A DNA stretch of 64,000 bases from Pseudomonas sp. 7SR1 (GCF_900156465.1 NZ_LT707064.1:842001-906000), one strand, 5' to 3'; shown: positions 40,701 through 49,521, numbered from the stretch's first letter. Numbers and translations: made by a program. Notes: generated by a model not told the origin, from the sequence alone.

Positions 40701-41591
40701 TCATACCCCGGCCGCCTTCAAGCGCTGGGCATGCTCGACAAACAAGCGGACCGGCTCGGCTCCCCGCCCCACCAACCCCAACGACTGGTTGACGATGTCG
40801 AAATGGTCCAATGGATAGTCGTTGCCGATCACCGTACCCAGGTGTGAACTGAATCGCCCGACCATGCCATCGCACTGCCCCGCCTCGCGGACGAAGGTGC
40901 GGGCGAACAGCCGGCAGCTGCGGTTCGTGCCATCGAACAGATTGCGCCCCCTGTCGGTCCTGCCTGGCTGCAGGATCCCGGACCAGGAGTAATAACGTAC
41001 GCCGTCGACCTCTTCCGGCCCCTGCCCGCCCCAGGTGTCAGGCAGGCCCTGTGGATAACGCTCGTTGAACAGCGCCACACCGGCGGTGGTCAGGGATTCA
41101 TGGGACGCCTGGATATCCACCGGCAGCTTCGGCCCGCGATAGCCGGTCTCCAGCAGGTTCATCACGGCATTGATCAGCCACAGCAGGGCTTTGAGCAGGC
41201 GGCCCTTGGCACGGTCGGATGGGTAATGGATGCGCAGGTAGTCGGCCAGCTCCGAGCCGTGGTTGGGCCCGGCCACCGAGGTGACCGAGGCCACCAGGTC
41301 CGGGCGCCTGGCCGCTGCGTAACGGGCCGTCAGGGCGCCCTGGCTATGGCCGATCAGGTTGACCTTGCCGGCCCCGGTCTGGCGCAGGATGTCCTGGATC
41401 TGCACCAGCAGTTGCTCGCCACGCACCTCGGATGAATGCAGCGGCGACACTTTCACCGCCACCACTACCGCCCCTCTTCGACGCAGCGCCGAGACGATCC
41501 CATACCAGTACGGATACAGCACCAGGCGAATGAACCCGAGCATTCCCGGAACCAGCACCAACGGATAGCGGGTGGCACATTGTTGCGACAT
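40701..41591 (-). CDS. Triacylglycerol lipase, P. fragi type
   Basis: 296 residues, alpha/beta hydrolase. The serine elbow is NLIGHSQGALTARY; the acid lies in CDGMVGRFSSHLG and the histidine in YPLDHFDIVN. Overall it resembles the P. fragi lipase (family I.1), including VTSVAGPNHGSELAD and GVRYYSWSG. The oxyanion region reads VPGMLGF, where most relatives have HG. No signal peptide is visible and no foldase gene is adjacent, so export is uncertain. Confidence 0.85.
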   Translation of the reverse strand: MSQQCATRYPLVLVPGMLGFIRLVLYPYWYGIVSALRRRGAVVVAVKVSPLHSSEVRGEQLLVQIQDILRQTGAGKVNLIGHSQGALTARYAAARRPDLVASVTSVAGPNHGSELADYLRIHYPSDRAKGRLLKALLWLINAVMNLLETGYRGPKLPVDIQASHESLTTAGVALFNERYPQGLPDTWGGQGPEEVDGVRYYSWSGILQPGRTDRGRNLFDGTNRSCRLFARTFVREAGQCDGMVGRFSSHLGTVIGNDYPLDHFDIVNQSLGLVGRGAEPVRLFVEHAQRLKAAGV

Positions 41592-41663
41592 GGGTGGACG
41601 TCCTTGTGATCGGAGGGGGGTGCCAGCATCGGCATCGATGATGACCAGTCTATGACACCCCCG

Positions 41664-41969
41664 TCACTTCAGCCCGCTCACCCCCGCCACGATCAGCCCC
41701 ACCGAGACCAGCTTGACCAGCGTCAGGCTTTCCCCCAGCAGCACGAATCCCAGCAATACGGTGCCCAGGGAGCCGATAGCCGTCCAGATCGGATACGCCA
41801 CGCTCACCGGCAGTTCGCGCATTGACAGTGTCAGGAACCAGATTCCGCCGACCGCGGCCACCACCGTGATCAGCGAGGGCCATGGACGGGTGAAGCCTTC
41901 GGCGTATTTCATGCCCATGGCGAACGTGACCTCGAAGCCGGCCGCCACCAGCAGATAGACCCAGGCCAT
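41664..41969 (-). CDS. Small multidrug resistance protein, Gdx/SugE-like
   Basis: 101 residues and four membrane helices. The essential membrane glutamate is in AAGFEVTFAMGMKYAEGF; MKYAEGFTRPWPS and PVSVAYPIWTAIGSLG favour the Gdx/SugE branch (guanidinium export) over EmrE. It overlaps the azoreductase stop by one base (TGATG), so the two are co-translated. No guanidine riboswitch was noticed upstream. Confidence 0.85.
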   Translation of the reverse strand: MAWVYLLVAAGFEVTFAMGMKYAEGFTRPWPSLITVVAAVGGIWFLTLSMRELPVSVAYPIWTAIGSLGTVLLGFVLLGESLTLVKLVSVGLIVAGVSGLK

Positions 41970-42607
41970 CAGAAGGTCCGCGCCAACGCCAGCAGGCGCT
42001 GCTCGGCCTCAGCGCAGGACTGGGCAAAGCTGCGCTCGGCCGATTCTTCGCCTTCGGCGGCAACCACGGTCACATCGGTGATGCCGATAAACCCCAGGAC
42101 CGTGCGCAACAGGGTGTCGGCATGGTTCATCGCCTCCAGCTGTCCGCCGGGACCGAAGCCGAAGTCGCCACGGCTGGTCACGATCAGGGCTTTCTTGCCC
42201 AGCACCAGCGGCTCGTAATGCGAGACACCGTTGTCCAGGCTGTGGTTGAAGGTCAGGCCGATCCGCACGATTTGATCGATCCACGCCTTCACCCCGCCCG
42301 GCACGCTGAAGTTGTGCATGGGCGCGGAAATCACCAGCCGGTCGTGGGCCCGCAGCTCCGCGACCAGAGTGTCGCTCAATGCCAGGTCCGCCTGAATGGT
42401 CAGCGGCCGTGCCTGGGGCTCGGGATAGAAGGCGGCGGCAATGAAGGCTTCGTTGACCGGTGGTATCAAGGTGCGCCCCACTTCACGACGAGTCGTCAGG
42501 GCGTCGGGATGGACGGCCTGCCAGGCCGACAGAAAGGTTTCGGCCAGACGCCGGGAATGGGAACGTTCACCACGCGGACTGCCATGCACCACAAGAACAC
42601 TGCTCAT
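41969..42607 (-). CDS. FMN-dependent NADH-azoreductase/quinone reductase
   Basis: 212 residues from ATG 42607. Flavodoxin-like fold of the AzoR/NQO2 family: [20 protein letters not shown] binds FMN phosphate, [20 protein letters not shown] is the characteristic AzoR segment, and SRGDFGFG follows. It reduces quinones or azo compounds with two electrons. Divergent from a LysR-type regulator that probably controls it, and paired with an efflux gene. Confidence 0.88.
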   Translation of the reverse strand: MSSVLVVHGSPRGERSHSRRLAETFLSAWQAVHPDALTTRREVGRTLIPPVNEAFIAAAFYPEPQARPLTIQADLALSDTLVAELRAHDRLVISAPMHNFSVPGGVKAWIDQIVRIGLTFNHSLDNGVSHYEPLVLGKKALIVTSRGDFGFGPGGQLEAMNHADTLLRTVLGFIGITDVTVVAAEGEESAERSFAQSCAEAEQRLLALARTF

Positions 42608-42742
42608 CTGAAGCTCCTTTGATTCATCTACAATGAAAACTGCCTGGAGCCTCAAAATGCGGTCTTTCAAAGCCCCCATGCAAATGAGCGCTTATCAACC
42701 TGGATGAATAAATCTCATCCATCCAGCCAATCTGGAGCCTCG

Positions 42743-43666
42743 ATGTTCGCCAACCTGCCCCTCAACGCCCTGCGCGCCTTCGAATCCGCCGCGCGGTTGC
42801 TCAGCTTCAAGGCCGCTGCCGAGGAGCTGGCCGTGACGCCCACGGCGATTTCCCATCAGGTCCGCGCCCTGGAAACCTGGCTCGGCGTGCAATTGTTCGA
42901 ACGCTTGCCACGCCAGGTGCGACTGACCGACGGCGGCCAACGCCTGTTCCACAGCCTGCACGGCGCCCTGCTGGACGTGGCGCAAAGTGTCGATACCTTG
43001 CGCCCGCAACGCAGCGGCACCCACCTGACACTTTCCACCACCGCCGCGTTCGCCGCACTCTGGCTGGTGCCGCGACTGGGGCGCTTCTATGCGCGGCATC
43101 CGGACATCAAGGTGCGCCTGGACACCCATTGCGAAGTGATCGACCTGCATCAGGACGCCAGCGTCGACCTGGTGGTGCGCTACAGCCTCGATGACTACCC
43201 GAACCTGTACGGTTTGTGTCTGTTCGACGAGCGCTTCGGCGTGTATGGCTCGCCCGGGCAAGTAGCCCTCGCGGCCGAGCAGACGCCAACGTTGATCAGC
43301 GTGCGCTGGCACAACTCCAAGCTGTACGCCCATGGCTGGGATGCCTGGTGCGCCCAGGCCGGGGAAAACTGGCTCACCCGGCAGCCCTGCATACGCGAAT
43401 ACGACGAGGAGCACTACGCCTTGCAAGCGGCGATCGCCGGGCAAGGCCTGGTGCTGGCAAGCAACATCCTGGTGTCCGAAAGCGTCGCCAGCGGCCTGCT
43501 GGTGGGCTACCGCCCGCAGGTCCAGGTCGATGGCGCCGGTTACAGCGCCCTGTGCGTACCGGGTCGCGAACGCCATCCACCGGTGCGTGCGTTCTTCAAA
43601 TGGCTGGAGGAGGAGGTACGCCTGTCCGGCTCGCAGCACTTGCCGGTCGCTCGGACAGTTTCATAA
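42743..43666 (+). CDS. LysR-type regulator (GcvA-like), divergent to azoreductase
   Basis: 307 residues from ATG 42743, which follows GGAG at 6 bases; the frame opens at 42704. N-terminal winged helix-turn-helix NALRAFESAARLLSFKAAAEELAVTP, then an effector domain of GcvA type. The 135-base gap to the divergent azoreductase gene probably contains its operator. The ligand is unknown; quinones or electrophiles would suit the target genes. Confidence 0.87.
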   Translation: MFANLPLNALRAFESAARLLSFKAAAEELAVTPTAISHQVRALETWLGVQLFERLPRQVRLTDGGQRLFHSLHGALLDVAQSVDTLRPQRSGTHLTLSTTAAFAALWLVPRLGRFYARHPDIKVRLDTHCEVIDLHQDASVDLVVRYSLDDYPNLYGLCLFDERFGVYGSPGQVALAAEQTPTLISVRWHNSKLYAHGWDAWCAQAGENWLTRQPCIREYDEEHYALQAAIAGQGLVLASNILVSESVASGLLVGYRPQVQVDGAGYSALCVPGRERHPPVRAFFKWLEEEVRLSGSQHLPVARTVS

Positions 43667-43698
43667 AACTTTTCCTTTCGCTCATGACTCCCACCATA

Positions 43699-43750
43699 GG
43701 CGTTGTACGAAAAGTCGCCGAGCGGCGACAGGCATCGTTCGTACAACGCC
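43699..43750 (+). promoter_or_regulatory. Nested inverted-repeat structure before bacterioferritin gene
   Basis: GGCGTTGTACGAA (43699-43711) and TTCGTACAACGCC (43738-43750) are perfect 13-base inverted repeats. Inside lies a second hairpin, GTCGCC-GAGC-GGCGAC (43714-43729). It is 60 bases before the bacterioferritin ATG and lacks a T-run, so it may be a leader structure, a LysR-gene 3' end, or a protein site. Confidence 0.5.
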
Positions 43751-43810
43751 CAGAAATGATCACGCCGACAGAGCGCGACATACAACCGGATCAGCCTCCA
43801 GGAGAACGAG

Positions 43811-44341
43811 ATGAGCGACATGCACTTGACCGATGTAACCACCCTGCGCGAGCGGGCGCGCCAAAACGTGCAGAACGGCGCAGTGACCGAGGGCTACAAC
43901 GCCGATCGACAGGAAGTCGTGCGCCTGCTCAACGAAGCGCTGGCCACCGAGCTGGTGTGCGTGCTGCGCTACAAGCGCCACTACTTCATGGCCACCGGCC
44001 TCAAGGCCAGCGTGGCCGCCAGCGAGTTCCTCGAGCACGCGAACCAGGAAGCCGAACACGCCGACAAACTGGCCGAACGCATCGTCCAGCTGGGTGGCGA
44101 GCCGGAGTTCAACCCTGACCTGCTGACCCGCAATTCCCACGCCCAGTACGTCGCGGGCAATACGCTCAAGGAAATGGTCTATGAAGACCTGGTGGCCGAG
44201 CGCATCGCCATCGACAGCTACCGGGAAATCATCCAGTACATCGGTGAGAAAGACCCGACCACCCGGCGTATTTTCGAGGACATCCTGGCCCAGGAAGAAG
44301 AACACGCCGATGACATGGCCGATATTCTGGCCGATCTGTAA
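43811..44341 (+). CDS. Bacterioferritin/DPS-like ferritin family protein
   Basis: 176 residues forming a four-helix ferritin-like bundle. Metal ligands are visible in NEALATELVCVLRYKRHYF, FLEHANQEAEHADKLAERI, EDLVAERIAIDSYREIIQY and LAQEEEHADDMADIL, the E/E-x2-H pattern of bacterioferritin-like iron stores. P. aeruginosa has a similar gene annotated as probable bacterioferritin in the same broad neighbourhood. It probably oxidises and stores iron in the cytosol. A structured region precedes it. Confidence 0.87.
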   Translation: MSDMHLTDVTTLRERARQNVQNGAVTEGYNADRQEVVRLLNEALATELVCVLRYKRHYFMATGLKASVAASEFLEHANQEAEHADKLAERIVQLGGEPEFNPDLLTRNSHAQYVAGNTLKEMVYEDLVAERIAIDSYREIIQYIGEKDPTTRRIFEDILAQEEEHADDMADILADL

Positions 44342-44355
44342 TCCCGCTGACGTGG

Positions 44356-44410
44356 ACAGGCTCGCTCCCCCGGGCACCGGCCAGATGAAGGGGCGAGCCT
44401 GCTCGCGATC
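44356..44410. repeat. Degenerate REP hairpin
   Basis: CAGGCTCGCTCCCC and GGGGCGAGCCTG followed by CTCGCGATC form an imperfect inverted repeat between the bacterioferritin and AsmA genes, which converge. It may serve as a terminator for both. Confidence 0.65.
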
Positions 44411-44441
44411 CGGGCCCTGAGCCGGCCCATGAGCCCGGCGT

Positions 44442-46517
44442 TCAACGGGTAGGCTTGACCGTGACCGGTGCCTTGCCGGCCTTCATCTGCTCCAGCAACG
44501 GTGCGCACTGGTTAGGTTCGCCGCCGCTGGGCGCCACCAGCGCCAGCAACCCGGCCGCTGGCGCGGCGATCACTCCCAGCGCCACCATGCCGGCTCCGCG
44601 CAGCATCAGCGGCACGGCCTTGACGCCCGCCGACGGCTTGGCGAATGGGCCCCGGACATAGAGTGGCGAGCGCAGGGAAATCAGCCGCCAGCCCTTGGAC
44701 TCCGGCGTGACGGTCAGGTCCAGTTGTTCGGTGGCCATGTTCGCCGTGCCATCGACGTAGATGATCGCGTTTTCGGTGTCGAAGACAAACAGGCGGGTGG
44801 TCGCCAGGCCGCTCTTGATGTCGAAATCCGCCGCCGCGCAGTTGATCTTCACCTCCTTGTCGCCAAAGATTTTCCCCACCACGTAGTTGCCGACGTTCAA
44901 TCCCGCCAACTCCATCAATTCGCGACTGATGGCACCGTCGTTGATGAGCATCTTCAACGTGCCATTGGACGTGCCCAGCAAGGCAGCCACCGAGTTTCCT
45001 CGCCCGGCGATATCGGCATCGCCGTTCAGCTCGCCGAAACTGGTTTTCATCGGCTCGAACCCTGGAAACAGTTGCTTGAGCTTGAAACCGCGAGCCGTGA
45101 GCCGAGCCCTTCCCTCCAAAGGCTGGGTATGGCCGTTGAGGCGGATCTGCGCGTCGAGCCGACCACCCGCTACCCCGAACCGCAGGGGCTCGAGGCTCAA
45201 CTGGCCATCGGTGAGCACCAGGTGGGTATAAAGATCGTTGAAGGGCAACTGCTCACTGTGGACGATGCGTTTACCGGTGAACTCCACGTCGGCATCCATT
45301 GCGCTCCAACGCTCGGTACGGAACTCCTCCACGGGCAAGACCTTGTCCGAAGGTTGTTTGCTGGCCGCGCCGCGGGCCTTCTGTTCGGTGTTGGAGTCTG
45401 CGCCGATCAGGGGGGCCAGGTCGCTGAACAGCAGCTGATCGGACACCAGCGCGCCACTGAGCTTGGGGCGCGGCTCACCGGCAGCATAGGCCAGGTCGCC
45501 ATGGATATCACTGTCGCCGATCCTGCCGTTGAACGCCTCATAGCGAAACAACGCACCAGCCGGCTCATGGAGCTTGGCAACCAGGTGACCGTCGGTGGCA
45601 TAAGGCGGCGAATCGGGCAGCGTTACCCCCGTCAGCGGGTAAAGATGGGCCAGGTTGCTGCCGGCCAGTTTCAGGCGCAGGTCCAGGGCACCCAGGTTCT
45701 TCGGGTCGGTGAGGGTCCCGGCCAGCTCGATGCGGGTCTCGGCGATCTTCGCCTGGGCCTGCAATGGGAAGGGCTGTGTCGCATCCTGCAGAGCCAGCAG
45801 GCCGCCGACCTTGCCGGAACCGCTGAGGCCCTGGCCGTGATATTGCCCGTCGACCTTGAAGGCGAATGCGTAGTCCTGGGGCAGTGCCCCCTGGTCACGG
45901 GCTTTGCTGGCGGTCTTTTCACCGACGATATCGCTGAACGGGACAGGCTTGCCCAGCAGCTCGATCACCAGGTCGAGACGGGTTTTCAATGTCTGGTCGT
46001 CCAGGGTGACATGCCCCTTGTCGAAGCCGATGGCCCCAATGTCCACCGTCCAGCTCGACGGCTCGGCGTCCGGGTCTTTCGGATCGAACTGGAACGCCCA
46101 GTTCGCACGGCCGTCCGCCAGGCGTTGCAGATTGGCGTTGGGACCGGTCAGGTCGATACGGGGGATCGCCACGCGCCGGGCCAGCAAGGCCAAGGGCGAG
46201 ATGCGCAGCTCCACGCGCTCGAGCGTGGCCATCTGCGGGCTTTTCGACCAGTCGGGATTGCCCAGGGTCAGGTCCTCGGCCACCACATGAGGCCACGGCA
46301 CCCACCCTCGCCAGCCACCCTCCTGTTGCTCGCGTTGCCAGAGCACGGCCAGGTTGCCGTTGATGGCGAACGGGCGATGCAACTCTTCGGAAACCTTGGC
46401 ATTGAGTGCCGGCTTGATCCGGTTCCAGTCGAAAAAGGCTATGACCAGCACCAGCGCCGCCAGCAGCACAACGAGGCTGGCAAAGCTCCAGGCAAGGATT
46501 TTTGAAGTGCGCGTCAT
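44442..46517 (-). CDS. AsmA family protein
   Basis: 691 residues from ATG 46517; the longer frame adds 48 unlikely residues. One N-terminal membrane helix (ILAWSFASLVVLLAALVLVIAF) is followed by a large periplasmic beta-rich part and the AsmA C-terminal domain (LMELAGLNVGNYVVGKIFGDKEVKINC). AsmA-like proteins bridge or influence lipid transport to the outer membrane. It stands alone, converging on the bacterioferritin gene. Confidence 0.9.
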   Translation of the reverse strand: MTRTSKILAWSFASLVVLLAALVLVIAFFDWNRIKPALNAKVSEELHRPFAINGNLAVLWQREQQEGGWRGWVPWPHVVAEDLTLGNPDWSKSPQMATLERVELRISPLALLARRVAIPRIDLTGPNANLQRLADGRANWAFQFDPKDPDAEPSSWTVDIGAIGFDKGHVTLDDQTLKTRLDLVIELLGKPVPFSDIVGEKTASKARDQGALPQDYAFAFKVDGQYHGQGLSGSGKVGGLLALQDATQPFPLQAQAKIAETRIELAGTLTDPKNLGALDLRLKLAGSNLAHLYPLTGVTLPDSPPYATDGHLVAKLHEPAGALFRYEAFNGRIGDSDIHGDLAYAAGEPRPKLSGALVSDQLLFSDLAPLIGADSNTEQKARGAASKQPSDKVLPVEEFRTERWSAMDADVEFTGKRIVHSEQLPFNDLYTHLVLTDGQLSLEPLRFGVAGGRLDAQIRLNGHTQPLEGRARLTARGFKLKQLFPGFEPMKTSFGELNGDADIAGRGNSVAALLGTSNGTLKMLINDGAISRELMELAGLNVGNYVVGKIFGDKEVKINCAAADFDIKSGLATTRLFVFDTENAIIYVDGTANMATEQLDLTVTPESKGWRLISLRSPLYVRGPFAKPSAGVKAVPLMLRGAGMVALGVIAAPAAGLLALVAPSGGEPNQCAPLLEQMKAGKAPVTVKPTR

Positions 46518-46876
46518 GCACAAGGCTCCTGATGAAAGACCGGCGCCCGGACCGCGACGCCTGAAAGTCGAACCTGTCGTCGGTTCGTTGATAGTGAGAC
46601 TGGCGAAACACCCAACAGGTTTAACGCCCAAGGGCGAAAACCTGACCGATCCGCCAGGCATCTGTTACCGCCCCCGCACATTTGCGTGGCACCAGTGAGT
46701 ACAAAATACCCACCACGGTGCAAAAGCGCACCTCGGAAACCCGCGATCTAGAGCCTCCCGCCCGAACAATCAATTCCGTTGATTATTACCATTGCGTTTA
46801 TGAACTTTTATATCGACTTATCGAGAGTAGCATTGCCTCCGTACCCACTTTATCGCCCTCCCAAGGAGCAACGATC
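46518..46876. other. Gene-free spacer upstream of asmA-like and repeat-protein genes
   Basis: Divergent spacer of 359 bases. The half next to the repeat-protein gene (46770-46850) is AT-rich and likely holds its promoter. No specific operator was recognised. Confidence 0.4.
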
Positions 46877-47344
46877 ATGAAACGCCAATTACTGATGAGC
46901 CTTTCCCTTTCACTGCTGGCTTCCACTGCTTTTGCACTGCCAGCCTCCGAGCAAGCCACCCCACAGGTCAAGGACAGTCATTCTGTCTACAGCCAGACGG
47001 TAGCTGAAGGTGGATCCGACCGCACCCCACTGGGCGAATCCCTGGCCGAAGGTGGTTCCGACCGCACCCCACTGGGCGAGTCCCTGGCCGAAGGTGGTTC
47101 CGACCGCACCCCACTGGGCGAGTCCCTGGCCGAAGGTGGTTCCGACCGTACCCCACTGGGCGAGTCCCTGGCCGAAGGTGGTTCCGACCGTACCCCGCTG
47201 GGCGAATCCCTGGCCGAAGGCGGTCGTGACCGGCTGGAAGAGAAAGGCCTGGTCGAAGGTGGCTCTGATCGCACCCCACAAGGCCAGCTTTTCGCAGCAG
47301 ACGGTGGCGACCGCGTCATCGATCGTCGTGACCAAGTGAGCTGA
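46877..47344 (+). CDS. Secreted protein with 14-residue tandem repeats
   Basis: 155 residues. ATG 46877 follows AAGGAG; the open frame to 46682 is ignored. A signal peptide (KRQLLMSLSLSLLASTAFA) is followed by five near-identical copies of AEGGSDRTPLGESL (residues 43-112) and then decayed copies (AEGGRDRLEEKGL, VEGGSDRTPQGQL, AADGGDRV). The product is hydrophilic, acidic-to-neutral and probably disordered, lacking cysteine and aromatic residues in the repeats. I do not recognise a function. A strong terminator follows, so it is monocistronic. Confidence 0.75.
   Translation: MKRQLLMSLSLSLLASTAFALPASEQATPQVKDSHSVYSQTVAEGGSDRTPLGESLAEGGSDRTPLGESLAEGGSDRTPLGESLAEGGSDRTPLGESLAEGGSDRTPLGESLAEGGRDRLEEKGLVEGGSDRTPQGQLFAADGGDRVIDRRDQVS
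47003..47212 (+). repeat. 42-base coding tandem repeat, five units
   Basis: Units start at 47003, 47045, 47087, 47129 and 47171, each coding AEGGSDRTPLGESL. Units 2-4 differ by about one base (GACCGC or GACCGT), which implies recent expansion or conversion. Copy number is likely to vary between strains. Confidence 0.9.
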
Positions 47345-47361
47345 GCCCATGGTGGCCCGGA

Positions 47362-47391
47362 AAAAAGCCCGATTCCTTCAATCGGGCTTTT
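47362..47391 (+). terminator. Rho-independent terminator of repeat-protein gene
   Basis: AAAAAGCCCGAT-TCCTTCA-ATCGGGCTTTT forms a strong stem ending in T residues, 18 bases after the stop codon. Confidence 0.88.
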
Positions 47392-47498
47392 GACTTTCAA
47401 GACCCCGTGTTTCCCGCCCCTTTCCTTCTACCGTTCGACGCCGGCAAAGCCGATTTGCTAGAGTGCATCGCTCCCCAGAATCAGAAGCCAGCCCTGCG

Positions 47499-48131
47499 AT
47501 GCTGCCCCGTGCCGAACAGAAACAACAGACTCGAAATGCCCTGATGGACGCAGCCCGTCATCTGATGGAGTGTGGCCGTGGGTTCGGCAGCCTGAGCCTG
47601 AGGGAAGTCGCCAGGACAGCGGGCATCGTGCCCACCGGCTTCTACCGGCACTTCGATGACATGGACCAACTGGGCCTGGCGCTGGTCAGCGAGGTTGGCC
47701 AGACCTTTCGCGAAACCATCCGTCTGGTGCGCCATAACGAGTTCGTCATGGGCGGCATCATCGATGCCTCGGTGCGGATTTTTCTCGATGTCGTGCAAGC
47801 CAACCGTTCACAGTTCCTGTTCCTTGCCCGCGAGCAGTACGGCGGCTCCCTGCCCGTACGCCAGGCCATCGCACAACTGCGCGAAGGTATCAGCTCGGAC
47901 CTGGCCGCCGACCTCGCGCTCATGCCCAAGCTCCAGCATCTGGACCTTGCCGGGCTGAGCGTGATGGCCGATCTCATCGTCAAGAGCGTGTTCGCCACCC
48001 TCCCCGATATCATCGACCCTCCCGCCGAAGCCCTGCCTGACCATCTCACCCCCCAGGTGAAGATCACCCAGCAATTGCGCTTCATTTTCATCGGCCTCAA
48101 GCACTGGCGCGGACTGGGCAGCACGGAGTGA
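47499..48131 (+). CDS. desT: TetR-family regulator DesT
   Basis: 210 residues from ATG 47499. N-terminal helix-turn-helix RAEQKQQTRNALMDAARHLM then LREVARTAGIVPTGFYRHF; the ligand domain has IFLDVVQANRSQFLFLAREQYGG. It resembles P. aeruginosa DesT, which senses the ratio of unsaturated to saturated acyl-CoA and represses desaturase genes. DesT is adjacent to ureE in P. aeruginosa, as here. Its usual partner desB is not upstream; a repeat-protein gene is. Confidence 0.82.
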   Translation: MLPRAEQKQQTRNALMDAARHLMECGRGFGSLSLREVARTAGIVPTGFYRHFDDMDQLGLALVSEVGQTFRETIRLVRHNEFVMGGIIDASVRIFLDVVQANRSQFLFLAREQYGGSLPVRQAIAQLREGISSDLAADLALMPKLQHLDLAGLSVMADLIVKSVFATLPDIIDPPAEALPDHLTPQVKITQQLRFIFIGLKHWRGLGSTE

Positions 48132-48186
48132 CTGCCGACGGACGCTCTTGAGCGTTCCCTTTGCGGGCACACCCCACTTCACAAAA

Positions 48187-48213
48187 TGGTGCACCCGCCA
48201 GTATCGCGCACCA
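48187..48213. promoter_or_regulatory. ureE: NtrC-like half-sites upstream of ureE
   Basis: TGGTGC (48187-48192) and GCACCA (48208-48213) are perfect NtrC half-sites in outward orientation, about 75-100 bases before the -24 element. The arrangement differs from the canonical dyad, so binding is only suggested. Confidence 0.35.
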
Positions 48214-48288
48214 AATCAATGCGCCCACCTTCATTCACTGAAGCGCCATCCGCCCATTCCCATTGCTTTTTCCTACACCGGCATCCCT

Positions 48289-48304
48289 TGGCAAGCCCCT
48301 TGCT
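48289..48304 (+). promoter_or_regulatory. ureE: Sigma-54 promoter of ureE
   Basis: TGGCAA-GCCCC-TTGCT matches TGGCAC-N5-TTGCW with one change and correct spacing, preceded by the favoured T. The start of transcription would fall near 48315, about 26 bases before ureE. Confidence 0.62.
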
Positions 48305-48340
48305 CTAAACACCGCACCGTTCATTGCTGGAAGCACTCCG

Positions 48341-48841
48341 ATGCTGGTGATTCATCGCAGAATCGACATTCAATCCTGCTGGGATGCAGAGCTGCACCTG
48401 ACTTTCGACGCCCGCAGCAAAAGCCGCCTGCGCTGTTTCAGTGCCGAGGGTGAAGATGTGGGGTTGTTTTTGGAACGGGGCCAGCCACCGCTGTACGACG
48501 GCGAATGCCTGCAGGCCGAGGACGGTCGTGTCGTGCGGGTGTGCGCTCGTCCCGAACAGTTGCTGCATGTCACCTGCACCAACGCCTTCGAATTGACCCG
48601 GGCGGCTTATCACCTGGGCAACCGTCATGTCGCCCTGCAAGTGGGGGATGGCTGGCTGCGCCTGCTGGACGACTACGTGCTCAAGGCGATGCTCGAACAA
48701 CTGGGTGCCCGCGCCGAATCCATCGAAGCGCCGTTCCAGCCCGAACATGGCGCCTACGGCGGCGGCCATCATCATTCGCGACACGGCGACGAGGATTTCA
48801 ATTACGCGCCGCGCCTGCATCAGTTCGGCGTGCGTCCATGA
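48341..48841 (+). CDS. ureE: Urease accessory protein UreE, nickel metallochaperone
   Basis: 166 residues from ATG 48341. Residues MLVIHRRID...SRLRCFSAEGEDVGLFLERG are the peptide-binding domain and NRHVALQVGDGWLRLLDDYVL the metal-binding domain. The C-terminus is His-rich (GGGHHHSRHGDED), able to bind several nickel ions. It delivers nickel to UreG. The stop overlaps the ureF start (ATGA). Confidence 0.95.
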   Translation: MLVIHRRIDIQSCWDAELHLTFDARSKSRLRCFSAEGEDVGLFLERGQPPLYDGECLQAEDGRVVRVCARPEQLLHVTCTNAFELTRAAYHLGNRHVALQVGDGWLRLLDDYVLKAMLEQLGARAESIEAPFQPEHGAYGGGHHHSRHGDEDFNYAPRLHQFGVRP

Positions 48842-49512
48842 ATCCGGCCTGGGCGCTGCTGCGTCTGGCCAGCCCGCAATTGCCGATCGGCGGCTACAGC
48901 TATTCCCAGGGCCTGGAAATGGCAGTGGACAACGGCTGGATCAAGCATCCCGATGATGCGCGTCGCTGGATCGGCGATCAATTGCTGCTGAACCTGGCAC
49001 GCTTCGAGGCCCCCTTGCTACTGGCACACTGCACAGCCGCCGCGGCCGACGATTGGGATGCCCTGCGGCAACACTGTGAAACCCATCGCGCCAGCCGGGA
49101 AACCCGCGAGCTGCACCAGGAAAGCCGGCAGATGGGGTATTCGCTGCAACAACTGCTGGGCGGCCTGCCGGAACTCGACGTCGCGGCCCAGGGTTTCTTC
49201 GAACAATGCACCGAGCCACACCTGGCACTGGCCTGGGCCCTGGCGGCCCGCGCCTGGCACATCACCCCCCAGGATGCCCTCGCCGCCTGGCTATGGAGCT
49301 GGCTGGAAAACCAGCTGGCGGTGCTGATGAAAACCCTGCCCCTGGGCCAGCAAGCGGCCCAGCGCCTGACCAGCGAACTGCTGCCGCTGTTGCAACAGGC
49401 CCAGCACAACGCATCGAACATCGACCCCGAGCACTACGGCAGCGCCGCGTTTGGCCTGTCCCTGGCGTGCATGGCCCATGAGCGCCAGTACAGCCGTCTG
49501 TTCCGTTCCTAG
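48838..49512 (+). CDS. ureF: Urease accessory protein UreF
   Basis: 224 residues from ATG 48838; the frame also runs far upstream as a shadow of ureE. ALLRLASPQLPIGGYSYSQG and QESRQMGYSLQQLL are UreF hallmarks. It joins UreD to form the docking platform for the UreG dimer on apo-urease. All-helical cytoplasmic protein. Confidence 0.95.
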   Translation: MNPAWALLRLASPQLPIGGYSYSQGLEMAVDNGWIKHPDDARRWIGDQLLLNLARFEAPLLLAHCTAAAADDWDALRQHCETHRASRETRELHQESRQMGYSLQQLLGGLPELDVAAQGFFEQCTEPHLALAWALAARAWHITPQDALAAWLWSWLENQLAVLMKTLPLGQQAAQRLTSELLPLLQQAQHNASNIDPEHYGSAAFGLSLACMAHERQYSRLFRS

Positions 49513-49521
49513 GAGACCCAC

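Noticed and set aside
47003..47212. Regular 42-base repeats as a CRISPR array
   Set aside because: They are contiguous, in frame and coding, with no spacers and no cas genes.
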